Origin: Episyrphus balteatus
Taxonomy: Eukaryota > Arthropoda > Insecta > Diptera > Syrphidae
Assembly: GCF_945859705.1 (NCBI RefSeq)
Contig: NC_079137.1
Span: 41,489,320-41,553,319, forward strand
Direction of reading: 5' to 3'
DNA length: 64,000 nucleotides
The notes beneath the pieces were generated by a model that saw nothing but the letters and a program-made list of their open reading frames with translations, was not told where the DNA came from and did no database searches. This document shows, piece by piece, positions 44,698 through 54,324 of this stretch. Position 1 is the first letter of the stretch. Each line of letters opens with the position of its first letter. Both the position numbers and the translations under genes were made by a program.

Positions 44698-47600
44698 CTA
44701 AATCCACTTTGTTGCATTTAGGAACGAGATCAAGTCTTTGATCTTTGATTCTGAGATGTTATCTATGACATTAAAGAATTCGCTCCCCAGAGAGAGTGCT
44801 CTATTCCTAGCAAGGGCGGGACATTGACATAGGAAATGGTAGACCGTTTCTTTTTCTTGCTGGTCCAAGCAGCTGCGACAGTAGGTATTGTGCGGTATAC
44901 CCAACTTTGCTGCATGTTCCCCTATCGGCCAATGTCCTGTACACACCGCAACGATTCTGCTAATATCTTTTCTGGGTCTAGAGATTAGGTCATATGTTTT
45001 GGATTTATTATAGGTGGGCCAGATTTTTCTGGATATGACGCAGCTAGTCAAGTTGTGCCACCTATTGTTAGCTTTTGTTAGGTATTTTAAGAAGATATCG
45101 CCCTTCATGACTCCTATGGGAATGTTGACTATTTCTGCTAGTGACTCATGAAGGGCTGATCCTTGCCTGGCCAGTTCATCCGCCTTTTCATTGCCTTCAA
45201 AACCACTGTGACCTGGGATCCAGATGAGAGTGATTGTGAGGCTTTCACTCAGCAATGAGAGTTCCTCTCTGCACTGCTGAACCAATTTGGAGGATGTCGT
45301 GACCGAAGCAATTGCTTTTATAGCTGCCTGACTATCTGTTAGTATAGCTATATTTTGGTTTTGATTTGGATATACTCTAAGTAATTTGCAAGCTTCTTTA
45401 ATTGCCAGCAATTCCGCTTGGAATACACTTGCAAAGTTTGGTAGTCGAAAGGATTTTGAGATATTGAGGGATTCATAGTAGACACCCGAACCGACCCCAC
45501 AGTCCATTTTTGAGCCATCAGTGAAAATGCAGGTGTCGAAGCCTCTCGTCACAATGCCCTCTTCCCAGTCTGATCTCGACGGGAAGCTGACCTTGCAATT
45601 CATTACAGTATTCAAAATAGGGGTGCAGTAGTCCGTGGGTGTCAGAAGCATATCCGATGGTATTAAATTTGTTGTGTCACTGTGACCAAAAGATTTTGCC
45701 TTCCAACTACCTGTTTCTTTTAGCCTTAAAACGCTACAAGAGACCTGGTATTTGATATGAAGGTCTATGGGTAAGAGGTGCAAGAGAACGTTTAGAGCCT
45801 CCGTGGGGCACGACCGGAGGGCTCCAGTCGTCCCTACGCTTGCTGTTCTCTGGATTTTCTTAAGTTTGTTGATGTTATAAGCTTTACTGAGTGCAGGCCA
45901 CCAAACAATGGCGCCGTAGGTAAGAATGGGTCGTACAACCGCTGTGTAAGTCCATAGAATCATTTTTGATTTAAGACCCCATTTTTTCCCAAAGGTTTTA
46001 CTGCAGGCATAGAAAGCAATGCTCGCTTTTCTAACCCGCTCTTCTATATTAAGCTTCCAGCTCAGTTTAGTGTCCAAAATTACACCTAAATATTTGGCGC
46101 TAGAAGAAAGTGATAAGATTTGGCCGTTGAGCTGAGGTAGAGGGAAGACAGGGATTTTGGTTTTAGTTGTAAAAAGCATCAGTTCCGTTTTACTTTGATT
46201 AACTCCTAGGCCACAGCTTGTAGCCCAGTTGCTAACTTTTCTCAAAGCCGTGTCAGTCATTTCACTGATCACAGGTAAAAACTTTCCTGATACAAGTACA
46301 ACCAGATCATCCGCATATGCCACTGCCTTCACTCCACTTCTCTCAAGCTTCACGAGGATATTGTTCATGACAAGGAGCCATAACAGTGGGGAAAGAACGC
46401 CACCCTGAGGCGTACCCCTATTAACGCATTTAAAACAGTTAGAATTTCCTAAGCTTGCTTGAATTCTTCTCTCTTTTAGCATTGAAATAATCCAACTTCT
46501 GATATAGTCTTCTACTTCAAAAGTCACTAGGGCTTCGAGAATAGATTCGGTTAGGACATTGTTAAAAGCTCCCTCTACATCCAAGAAGGTAGCTAGGGTA
46601 TATTCTTTAAAGTGTAACGAGTTCTCAACTGTTCGAACGACTTCATGGAGGGCTGTTTCCGTAGATTTGCCCCTCATATAAGCGTGCTGCGAACTGGCTA
46701 GAGGACATCTTTTAAAAATGTCTCTAATATGAGTTTCTAAGATTCGTTCTAAGGATTTAAGTAAGAAAGATGTTAAACTTATTGGCCGGAAATCCTTCGC
46801 GGATTCATGTCCTCTTTTGCCCACTTTGGGTATGAAAACCACGCTAACTTGTCTCCAAGACTTGGGCACATGATTAAGAAGAAGGCAGCCTTTAAAGATT
46901 TTTTCAAGCCATGGAACTGCTATCTCTTGCTGATTTTGCAGCATAATGGGCAGAATACCATCAGGGCCTGGGGATTTGTACGGAGAGAAAGTGTTAATAG
47001 CCCAAGCTATATTTTCTTTTGTTATCAGGAGGTTTACTTGCTCAGTCGTAACTGATAGCAAAGTGGGATTTATGTTCACTTCAGAGGTGCTATCAACGCA
47101 CCCCGGAAAATGAGTAGTCATTAATAATTCTAAGGATTCAGCTGGAGATATTGTCCAGGATCCGTCAGACTTTTTAAGAAACGAGGGATTTGAGTGTTCC
47201 CTCGATAAAACCTTGCTAAGCCTGGCAGAATCCTTAATATCTTCTATGGAGTGACAGTATTCCTCCCAGCTTTCCTTTTTGGCTGATGCTATGCTACGCT
47301 TGTAGACTCTTAAGCAATCTTTATAGGGTTCATAGAATTTGTGTTTATGGCAGATGTTGAAGATTGTTCTAGTCATTTTCCTCAGATTAGACAGGTCTTC
47401 GTTCCACCAAGGGGGAAATATTTTGCTACTATGTCTCACCGGACAAGAGACTTTAAAGGCAGTGATCATTGCTCGTTCAAAGGTCATTACCTTTGATTCG
47501 AGCTCATCCACCGAATCTGTATTTATATTGGGTATATTGCGTAACTTTGCACTAAAAACTTGACCGAAATTCTTCCAGTCAGTTCTTTTGGGATTTCTAT

Positions 47601-48309
47601 AAGGGGGTGGGATTTTGGTTTCAAACTTAAGTTGGAACAGAATCCAACTATGGTCTGAAAAGGATTTTAAAGGGGATACTCTCCAATTTTCAACCTGCAA
47701 ATTGAAGTTGCTATTTGTAATAGTGATGTCTAGTACATCCTCCCATCCTTCATAGTTCCTTGAACTAGGAAACGTGAATGTTGGAGTAGTACCTCTATTG
47801 CAAAGAGTTAGGTTATTTTCAATGATATAATCAAATAAAGACTCACCTCGTTCATTGATCTCAGAACTACCCCAAAGAGTATGACGTGCATTTGCGTCAC
47901 ACCCGATGAGTAGGCTTGTCTTCATTGTACTGGCTTGAGTTGTCAGCCTACGTACTTCCTCCGGCGGTGACTGCTGGTCATGTGCCATGTACGCAGATGC
48001 CAAAAGTAGTCCATCAGTATTTGAACCCTCTAATTTGACAACGGTCAAATCAGAGGTGCTAAGATTGGGACACAAAAAAGCTTTTAAGTGTTTTTTAGCT
48101 AAAATACATGTTCTTGGCTTACCTTGGCTCGAACTGACGGGCTTGTAAAAAAGGTCATATTGGCTGTCTTGGAGACCTCTCACTCGGAGGCCATTAATCC
48201 AGGGCTCTTGTATGATGCCCACATCAAAGTTTTCCTCCCTTAGAAAAACTCTCAGGTTATCTGAAGCACATTTAGAGTGCTTCAGATTAACCTGAACGAC
48301 GTGCAGCAT
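44698..48309 (-). CDS. LINE ORF2: endonuclease, reverse transcriptase, RNase H
   Basis: This 1,203-residue polyprotein nicks target DNA, copies the element's RNA from the nick, and can remove RNA from the hybrid. Residues 1-225 are an apurinic-type endonuclease: N8, E35 in IIQEPW, D138/N140 in GCDANARH, D194, and SDH at 218-220. The reverse transcriptase spans about 430-810, with SPGPDGI (446), FLDVEGAF with catalytic D577, GTPQGGVLSP (about 632) and YADD (665-668). RNase H covers 925-1050: D931 in FTDGS, E966, D992 in TDSQ, and D1044. A C-terminal CCHC cluster follows at C1144, C1147, H1158, C1163. All expected catalytic residues are present and no stop or frameshift is seen. The start ATG lies 4 bases after the ORF1 stop, in another frame, suggesting reinitiation. 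LOA-group assignment is by resemblance. Confidence 0.96.
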   Translation of the reverse strand: MLHVVQVNLKHSKCASDNLRVFLREENFDVGIIQEPWINGLRVRGLQDSQYDLFYKPVSSSQGKPRTCILAKKHLKAFLCPNLSTSDLTVVKLEGSNTDGLLLASAYMAHDQQSPPEEVRRLTTQASTMKTSLLIGCDANARHTLWGSSEINERGESLFDYIIENNLTLCNRGTTPTFTFPSSRNYEGWEDVLDITITNSNFNLQVENWRVSPLKSFSDHSWILFQLKFETKIPPPYRNPKRTDWKNFGQVFSAKLRNIPNINTDSVDELESKVMTFERAMITAFKVSCPVRHSSKIFPPWWNEDLSNLRKMTRTIFNICHKHKFYEPYKDCLRVYKRSIASAKKESWEEYCHSIEDIKDSARLSKVLSREHSNPSFLKKSDGSWTISPAESLELLMTTHFPGCVDSTSEVNINPTLLSVTTEQVNLLITKENIAWAINTFSPYKSPGPDGILPIMLQNQQEIAVPWLEKIFKGCLLLNHVPKSWRQVSVVFIPKVGKRGHESAKDFRPISLTSFLLKSLERILETHIRDIFKRCPLASSQHAYMRGKSTETALHEVVRTVENSLHFKEYTLATFLDVEGAFNNVLTESILEALVTFEVEDYIRSWIISMLKERRIQASLGNSNCFKCVNRGTPQGGVLSPLLWLLVMNNILVKLERSGVKAVAYADDLVVLVSGKFLPVISEMTDTALRKVSNWATSCGLGVNQSKTELMLFTTKTKIPVFPLPQLNGQILSLSSSAKYLGVILDTKLSWKLNIEERVRKASIAFYACSKTFGKKWGLKSKMILWTYTAVVRPILTYGAIVWWPALSKAYNINKLKKIQRTASVGTTGALRSCPTEALNVLLHLLPIDLHIKYQVSCSVLRLKETGSWKAKSFGHSDTTNLIPSDMLLTPTDYCTPILNTVMNCKVSFPSRSDWEEGIVTRGFDTCIFTDGSKMDCGVGSGVYYESLNISKSFRLPNFASVFQAELLAIKEACKLLRVYPNQNQNIAILTDSQAAIKAIASVTTSSKLVQQCREELSLLSESLTITLIWIPGHSGFEGNEKADELARQGSALHESLAEIVNIPIGVMKGDIFLKYLTKANNRWHNLTSCVISRKIWPTYNKSKTYDLISRPRKDISRIVAVCTGHWPIGEHAAKLGIPHNTYCRSCLDQQEKETVYHFLCQCPALARNRALSLGSEFFNVIDNISESKIKDLISFLNATKWI

Positions 48310-48313
48310 GTTT

Positions 48314-49498
48314 TTAATTTATATCGGATTCTGCATCGTCAGTTACCAGCCTCTCGCCGGAGAACCCTGCCTCTTTGGGGGTATCGTCATCCTCGACGAT
48401 ATCCTCAACTAGGTTAGGGTCCGCTTCCTGACTTTGCAGAATCTTTATTTTGGCATTCCTAATGCCAAAGCGGAGTTTAAAGTCGGCTTTTTCGAGAGCC
48501 CCACGACTAACCTCGCAGATCCTCAGAAGGTAAGACGCGCTGTTCTTTTGCGGCTCTTCAGTCTTAATGACTGCCCAGTCATGCATCGGAATCAGCGGGT
48601 TTAACCTCTGAAGACTGCGGATCAGCTCCGTTCCACTTGGCTTGATACTCATGAGGGGCAGCCAAATGCGAGCCAGTGGTTGTTTAGGAATCTCCTTAGC
48701 TGGGATAAGCTTGAGCTTCAAACCATCCCATTTAGTGCTGATCTCATCAACACTTTTACTAAGGAAATCCCTAGAAAACCCATCCTCGCACTTAATTACC
48801 CTGTATCCCCTGAGCATCTCACCAGAGTCGAAACTAGGGTAGGGACCCTCATTTGCCGATAGGGTGTAGAGGAAGACCATCTCAGAGAGTTTGGCCTCGA
48901 TGGAGTTCCACACTGACATCAGACCTTTGTTGTCAGTGGAGAGCTCATCTACAATCGCCACTTGAAGATCGTCCCTGACGATCTCACTTAAAGTGCGCGA
49001 TTGCGCCGCTCCCTGAGGTGGCCCTTTCTTTTTGGTGCCGCCGGTTTTAGCTTTCTTTTGAGGAGGGTTACCCTCCTCAAGAGATCTATTTCTCTTGGCG
49101 GTCTTTTCGGGATGAACAAAAAGATTGTTGTACTCTTCAACAATTTTTTCGTACCTGATTTTATCAGCGGCATCTTTTTCGTGTGGAGTTCCAGCTTCCT
49201 TATTTTTAGCAATCTTGCTAAGAAAGAAGGTAGCCCTCTTGAAGTCCACTCTACGATGCAAACTCGCTGTTTTGAGGTTTTTGTCGGTAGCACTGCTACC
49301 CGACGGATTTGTTTGGGCTTTATATGGTCGAGGCACAGAGGTACTACTTGTACTAGCTGTGCTTCCGGGGTGTGGAGGTTGCTTAGGAGCGCTAGCACTT
49401 CTAGCAGTCTCCGAGCTATCCACAATGGTCTCTTGGCTCGATGCCAAGAGTTCATCCTCCAATTCGGATGTTGTTACGTCTGTCTTGTCTTCGTCCAT
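48314..49498 (-). CDS. LINE ORF1: Gag-like RNA-binding protein
   Basis: A 394-residue protein encoded first in the LINE. Residues 1-75 are acidic, then Ser/Thr/Pro-rich and probably disordered. Residues 80-165 are basic, with a Lys-rich stretch at 148-159 that could bind RNA or act as a nuclear signal. Residues about 170-355 form a compact region (VWNSIEAKLSEMVF, GYRVIKCEDGFS, PLARIWLP, LIRSLQRLNP, DWAVIK) that resembles the DUF4780-type domain seen in insect retroelement ORF1 proteins. No CCHC zinc knuckle is visible, unlike many ORF1 proteins. The C-terminal tail is acidic. It probably coats the LINE RNA for ORF2p. ORF2 starts 4 bases after its stop. The protein is intact; the function is inferred from position and resemblance. 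Confidence 0.88.
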   Translation of the reverse strand: MDEDKTDVTTSELEDELLASSQETIVDSSETARSASAPKQPPHPGSTASTSSTSVPRPYKAQTNPSGSSATDKNLKTASLHRRVDFKRATFFLSKIAKNKEAGTPHEKDAADKIRYEKIVEEYNNLFVHPEKTAKRNRSLEEGNPPQKKAKTGGTKKKGPPQGAAQSRTLSEIVRDDLQVAIVDELSTDNKGLMSVWNSIEAKLSEMVFLYTLSANEGPYPSFDSGEMLRGYRVIKCEDGFSRDFLSKSVDEISTKWDGLKLKLIPAKEIPKQPLARIWLPLMSIKPSGTELIRSLQRLNPLIPMHDWAVIKTEEPQKNSASYLLRICEVSRGALEKADFKLRFGIRNAKIKILQSQEADPNLVEDIVEDDDTPKEAGFSGERLVTDDAESDIN

Positions 49499-49891
49499 TT
49501 TAAAAAGATTTGAAAATAAATTAAGGTCCCACGAGTAGGTCGGAAAGAAAAGGTCAACCCCGGCAGAGCCGATTACCGGGGCAAGGCAAAAATTATGACG
49601 GATCCTGCCAAGGCATCCGAAAGAGCTCGTTCACGACTGGTTTATCCCCCAGCCTTCCATTTCTTCGGCACGGATTATGTGCACGCTCACCCCACCACTG
49701 AAAATTAGGAACCTTGTATCGATGGTAAAATTGCATTTCTGATTATTTAACTATTGAGGAGTTAAGAACAATACAGCTATGCAACCTGACCTTAGCTGAT
49801 CACCATCTTGCCAAAAACGTACAAGATAAAACTGTGGTGATCATTACCGCCCGGCACCCACTAGGAGGGTTTGATACACGGATTTTTGCCG
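49499..49891 (-). promoter_or_regulatory. LINE 5' UTR, presumed internal promoter
   Basis: 393 bp between the right target duplication and the ORF1 start. The element begins CGGCAAAAATCCGTG on the minus strand. Full-length LINEs usually carry an internal promoter here. I see no clear TATA box, which is normal for such promoters. Confidence 0.5.
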
Positions 49892-49901
49892 AGCTGTTTG
49901 G
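49892..49901. repeat. Target-site duplication, right copy
   Basis: AGCTGTTTGG, adjoining the 5' end of the minus-strand LINE. Confidence 0.9.
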
Positions 49902-49984
49902 ACTTGACAGAATATCGTAGTTTAAGTTTCAACTTTATAGCACAAATGATTGAATGTTGTAAGTCACTAGGTAAGTGTAACCAA

Positions 49985-50567
49985 CACTGGTCGGCAAAAA
50001 ACTAAAAAAAGTCGGGAGCAAGAACTTTATAAGGTGATTTTAATTTACTTTAGTGTGAATGTTTACAGATTTTTTCTATCACGTCTAGTTTTTGAGCTAT
50101 ACTCATCACTATTTTCGCTATAAAGCTTCAAAAACTAATTTTTAATTGAGTTTTTTTTTATGTTTAGTCAAAAATATATATTTTCCGTAATATGTTGCTC
50201 TTTATAAGTCCAAAAAACCATTCATTACTTTGAAAAATATAATCAAGATTTTGAGATATCTATCATAAATTTCTTTTTTCAATATCTTTGAGAAAAAAAA
50301 TAATTTTGAAAAAATATAAATACTTTTAGGACGTGTTAATATGGCGTTTTGTGATTGAAAAAAGTAGTTTTACAAAAAAAAAATTAACGGTGATGTAATT
50401 CGATGTCAAATGTACCCAAAAAAAACGCGTTTTTGACCTATTAATATTCAATTATTTCAAAAACGTGACGTACCAGTGAAATTTTGACTTCAGATTCGAC
50501 TCAGCACACGAAATTCCTCTCGAAAAGTAGGGTTTGGTTCTTGCTCTATATCCGTTGCCGACCAGTG
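49985..50567. mobile_element. MITE with CACTGGTCGGCAA ends, copy 2
   Basis: The same terminal inverted repeats as 7207-7607: CACTGGTCGGCAA at 49985 and TTGCCGACCAGTG to 50567. At 583 bp it is longer than copy 1 because of extra AT-rich middle sequence. Flanks CAA and TTT show no duplication. It lies 84 bp beyond the LINE insertion. Confidence 0.85.
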
Positions 50568-50596
50568 TTTTTATTGAGCTCATTGTAGATGCATTG

Positions 50597-50960
50597 TATG
50601 TACATTAGGGTGGTCCTTATACGGCTCTTGCAGTTGGAGTTGACTTCCTTCCTTACATAGATTTAACCCATATTATGGTTTATGGGGTATTCCATTAGAC
50701 TCGAGGATTGTACCGGGACACTTACTTGCTCTTGCAGTTCAAAGCACTTTTATGCTAGTTTACTTGTAGTTTTTGAGAGCTATCTCTAAAAAAAAAACTT
50801 TCAGAATTCTATAAAAATGAAATTTGAAGAAAATCCGGTATCCATCTACCCGTTTAGGCAGATGGAGCACAGATGGACGGACGGAAATGCGAGACCCACT
50901 TTTTCGGACCTCTCCATCATCGTAAAATGTTGGTTTTGATTAAAAAAAACCCTGAAATTT
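50597..50960. repeat. Dispersed repeat fragments (TTAGGGTGG end; GACGGACGG block)
   Basis: 50600-50618 has TGTACATTAGGGTGGTCC, resembling the end of the foldback at 33903 including its TGTACA flank. 50815-50945 is the inverted counterpart of 2309-2435 (CAGATGGACGGACGG, GCGAGACCCACTTTTTC, CTCCATCATCGTAA). The two may belong to different elements. Confidence 0.5.
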
Positions 50961-52971
50961 CTTTTTTCGACACGAAACCAATACCACTTGTTTTTAGAGG
51001 CAAAAAGTTGTTTTAAATAGTTTATCAAACGGTGAAACAAAGTAACCCAAAATGGAGTCATGTGTCATGAAGAGAGGACAATGCAAGAAATTGGCGTGTG
51101 CGTGTACTGTACAACAAACCACACCCACTCAGAGTTATGCTTTTTGATGCACTGAGCTTAAATCCGAGGTCAGTTTAGCCCCTTCAAGTCCTGGGATTGA
51201 GAAAAGTGTAAAATACCGACTTGTTGGATGAGGGTATTCAAAAGGGTATAAAAAGGACTTTTTTTTTTGTTGGTTATTTTAAAGCATCATGGTTATTAAA
51301 AAGCATGAACAATAAAATACAAATTCGATAATAGCTTCCCTAAAGTGCGAGTTTTTGGTTCTGTCAAAGACTTTATCGGTCTTGAGATCTTTGAGCTATA
51401 AAAAAAACTACAACCTATTAGTTCCTTTTATTTAATTAAAGCAAGTTGATGTAGGTACTCCACAAGTTCATGAATGAAAAAAAAAACTTTAAATGAAACT
51501 TTAATTAAATTAAATTGCACTGGCTCGAACTTTATTTATAAACCCACAAAATTAAAAAAGAAAACAAAATAATTTACCAAGCAATTGAGATTTCATTCCG
51601 CTCCTCCAAATCCAATTCTTAATTCGAAACACATTTCTTCATCATGACATTCGAAATGACATTTCAGGATATTTAAACCATAATTCAATTTAATGGATTC
51701 GAGAGTCAGCAGCGGAAGTCCTTTTTCTGCATTCAACTGCAATTCCCCACACCTACAAAAACAACAACAACTGTTACCAGCCACCATCTCATCACTCCTA
51801 ACACACAGGACCCACACAAAGAGGAGTTTCGTCTAATAGCTTTTTGTCTCGTACCACTCCGAAATCTGTTTCTGACACATTTTATCCATTTTTCCCGGTC
51901 GCCATTTGTGCCAGAGAATTCACCCAAAAACTTCCCAACTATCGGCTATGTAGACATAATAGCCTCCAACTGTGAGGTGAGGCTGTGAATTTTCCTTCAA
52001 ACAATGAAAATTAATTAAACTCTGCAACATTGACAGCAGGCGGCAAGCAGCAAGTCGCAAGTTCGTATGGCATACGGCAACATCGAAGCTGGAGCGCAAC
52101 ACCATCAGGAGTCATTCATAACTCGCCCGGTGTGCCACCTTTCAGGTGTAAAACTCTTAAATTACTTGTTATTGTGTTATCACCTCTCGCTCTGCTCGTA
52201 TATGACACAGGAAACAGTGAAATCATGGGAATGGGACTCTGACAAATGGAAAATGTTCATCAGATTTGTGAGACTGTGTCGGGTTTATTAAGAGATTTGT
52301 TTTATGGCAAAGGTAACGTCGATGATGATGATGCCGGTGCGGTGGTGGTGGGTGATTGGAAGGAGCCGGGAGATCATAATCTCCCACTTTCCGGTCATCG
52401 CAGCAGGTGTTGTAGGTATAGTCGCCTTTTTTTCTTCTTAAAAGGTATGATGATGAATTATTATTACTGCCAAAGCGAAGCGCGAAGGTCTACAATTTGT
52501 ATCCCTTTTTCGCGCTCGAAAAGTTTCTTCAAAGGAAATATAAGAAATTTTAATTAAAGATTTTTGGAAAAAGTTTTCCGAAAAAGTTTTTGACAATTAA
52601 GAAATTGAAATTCATTGCGCGTTATGTCAATTAATGGAGTGATATTACTTTCGAAAGGACTTTTTTTGTTGTTGTTTGTTTTGTTTTAATGTAAGAAGCG
52701 TGCAATTAAATCATTGTCAAATTTTATTATTTAGAAAAAAAGTGATTTATAACAAAAGGTAAAGAAAACGGCTAGAGTATGTGTACTGGAGTGAATCGGA
52801 GAAATTATAATTTAAAAAGGTTGTTTCGCTTTGACTCTGGAAAATATATGAATTCTAAGCCCACTAAATATGTTTTTACTAAATTTAAGAGTTTTGTCAT
52901 TAGAAATAGTTTTGTATTTTGCAACTTTGAGTGTCATTGAATTTCAAATAATGATTTTTTTCTTAGACTAG
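50961..52971. other. Complex island, no recognisable gene
   Basis: 51.5-52.6 kb is of higher complexity, with short GAT and GGT tracts near 52320. Open frames (plus 52030-52242, plus 52067-52291, plus 52246-52557, minus 51593-51817) are short, overlapping and without domains. Confidence 0.35.
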
Positions 52972-52980
52972 GTTTTTATG

Positions 52981-54310
52981 GGTGCCGTGAAATAACGCCG
53001 AGCGAAATAACGCCGAATTCCAAAATTCGGCGTTATTTCACTTTACAAAAGCGAAATAACGCCGAATTTCAACATTCGGCCTTATTACGCTTTGTCAAAG
53101 TGAAATAACGCCGAGTCCCAAGTGAGAAATAAGGCCGAATGCTAGAAAAGTGAGCATAGAAGTGGACCTAAGTTAACCCGTATATTAAAATGCTAACCTT
53201 TTTTATTTTCAAAGGCATATAAGGCCCTAATTTATTGAGGCAGAATGGCCCCAATACCAATTTGGGACTTCTGTCCATCCAATCGAGGTATAGGTTCCAA
53301 AAATTTTTTTTTTTCTTATGTGCCTCTTATTTATTCATTAACAGATTAGTCTCAAGAAGGTAGAAAAACATGTCGCAGGGACAAAAGGCCCAATGATATA
53401 GCACCCACTTTTTATTTATGGGAGTTATGTTCCACTTGAGTGGGTTGACATTTAATTTAAGAATTATATCCCACTTGAGTTGGACATAAGCTCCCACTAA
53501 GTGTGAAAATAAAAATTCGCGCGAATTTTTATTTTCACACCTTAAAATTGATTCTCCCGTGGGCAAAATTTTTTTCCGCTTCGCGTTTGGGTTCCAAAAA
53601 TTAAATAGATTCTTATGTAAGGATTTATTTTTCGCTTCGCGTTTGCCAAGTTATACAAACATATCTTTGTTGTTTGGTATACACATAAATAAAACAATAA
53701 AAACCAGGATACTTAGGTTTATAAACAGTGAAATATGTTTGGAGGCTGAGATCATGCTGCTCTGCTGCAATCCCCTTGATTGGATACACTATTGAATCGG
53801 CTTATTTGCCAATAAGGTGGGACATAAGTGAAAAATCGAATTATGTAACTATCCCAAATACAGTTATTCAGTTGGGAGATAATTTTATAATTTGTAAATT
53901 CTTTGTTAGTGAGACATAACGCCCATCCTTTATTTGTGGGTCTTTTGTCCAACCTGAGTTTGACATAAGCCCCACATTTAATTTGGAACTTATGTCTCAC
54001 TCAAGCGGGACGTAAGCCCCACAAATAAATAGTGGCTTTTATTCCATGGGCCTTATGTCCCTGTGCCAAAAATATGGCATTTCAATACCAAACTGACTGC
54101 AGGTGGTTACATAGAAATTTTTCCTAAGCTCCACTTAGCAGGATTTGCCTCACTGAAAAAGTGAAATAACGCCGAATCGGCGTAATTTCACTTTATCATT
54201 GTGAAATAAGGCCGAATGTTGAAATTCGGCGTTATTTCGCTTTTGTAAAGTGAAATAAGGCCGAATTTTGGAATTCGGCGTTATTTCGCTCGGCGTTATT
54301 TCACGGCACC
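52981..54310. mobile_element. Long-arm foldback element, GGTGCCGTGAAATAACGCC ends
   Basis: A 1,330-bp element with terminal inverted repeats of about 130 bp. They are built from alternating GAAATAACGCCGAATT and AATTCGGCGTTATTTC words, so each arm folds on itself as well as on the other arm. Flanks GTTTTTATG (52972-52980) and GTTTTTATC (54311-54319) agree at 8 of 9 bases. A 9-bp duplication with long arms suits Mutator-like elements (inference). Within it is another inverted repeat of words such as CCACTTGAGTGGG/GACATAAG (53380-53500 against 53920-54060) and a palindrome GTGTGAAAATAAAAATTCGC mirrored at 53501-53541. No protein. Confidence 0.85.
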
Positions 54311-54324
54311 GTTTTTATCGTATT

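Larger units (their letters stand above)
44519..49891 (-). mobile_element. Full-length non-LTR retrotransposon (LOA/I-like LINE)
   Basis: A 5,373-bp element in minus orientation bounded by a perfect 10-bp target duplication AGCTGTTTGG (44509-44518 and 49892-49901). The order is a 393-bp 5' UTR (49499-49891), ORF1 (49498-48314), ORF2 (48309-44698), a 179-bp 3' UTR, and a 3' tail of a CTAC repeat (44519-44537) in place of poly(A). Both frames are open, and the duplication is unmutated. This indicates a recent insertion of a possibly active element. The coding part is visibly less AT-rich than the surroundings. Endonuclease, reverse transcriptase and RNase H in one ORF, with a simple-repeat tail, suit the LOA or I groups of insect LINEs. 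Confidence 0.95.

Noticed and set aside
46807..47563. Plus-strand frames inside the LINE
   Set aside because: Antisense shadows of ORF2.
48642..49538. Several plus- and minus-strand frames over ORF1
   Set aside because: Shadows of ORF1 in other frames; ORF1 alone has the expected position and domain.
44519..49891. Poly(A)-tailed Jockey-like LINE
   Set aside because: Ends in a CTAC repeat, and ORF2 includes an RNase H domain, which fits LOA/I-like groups better.
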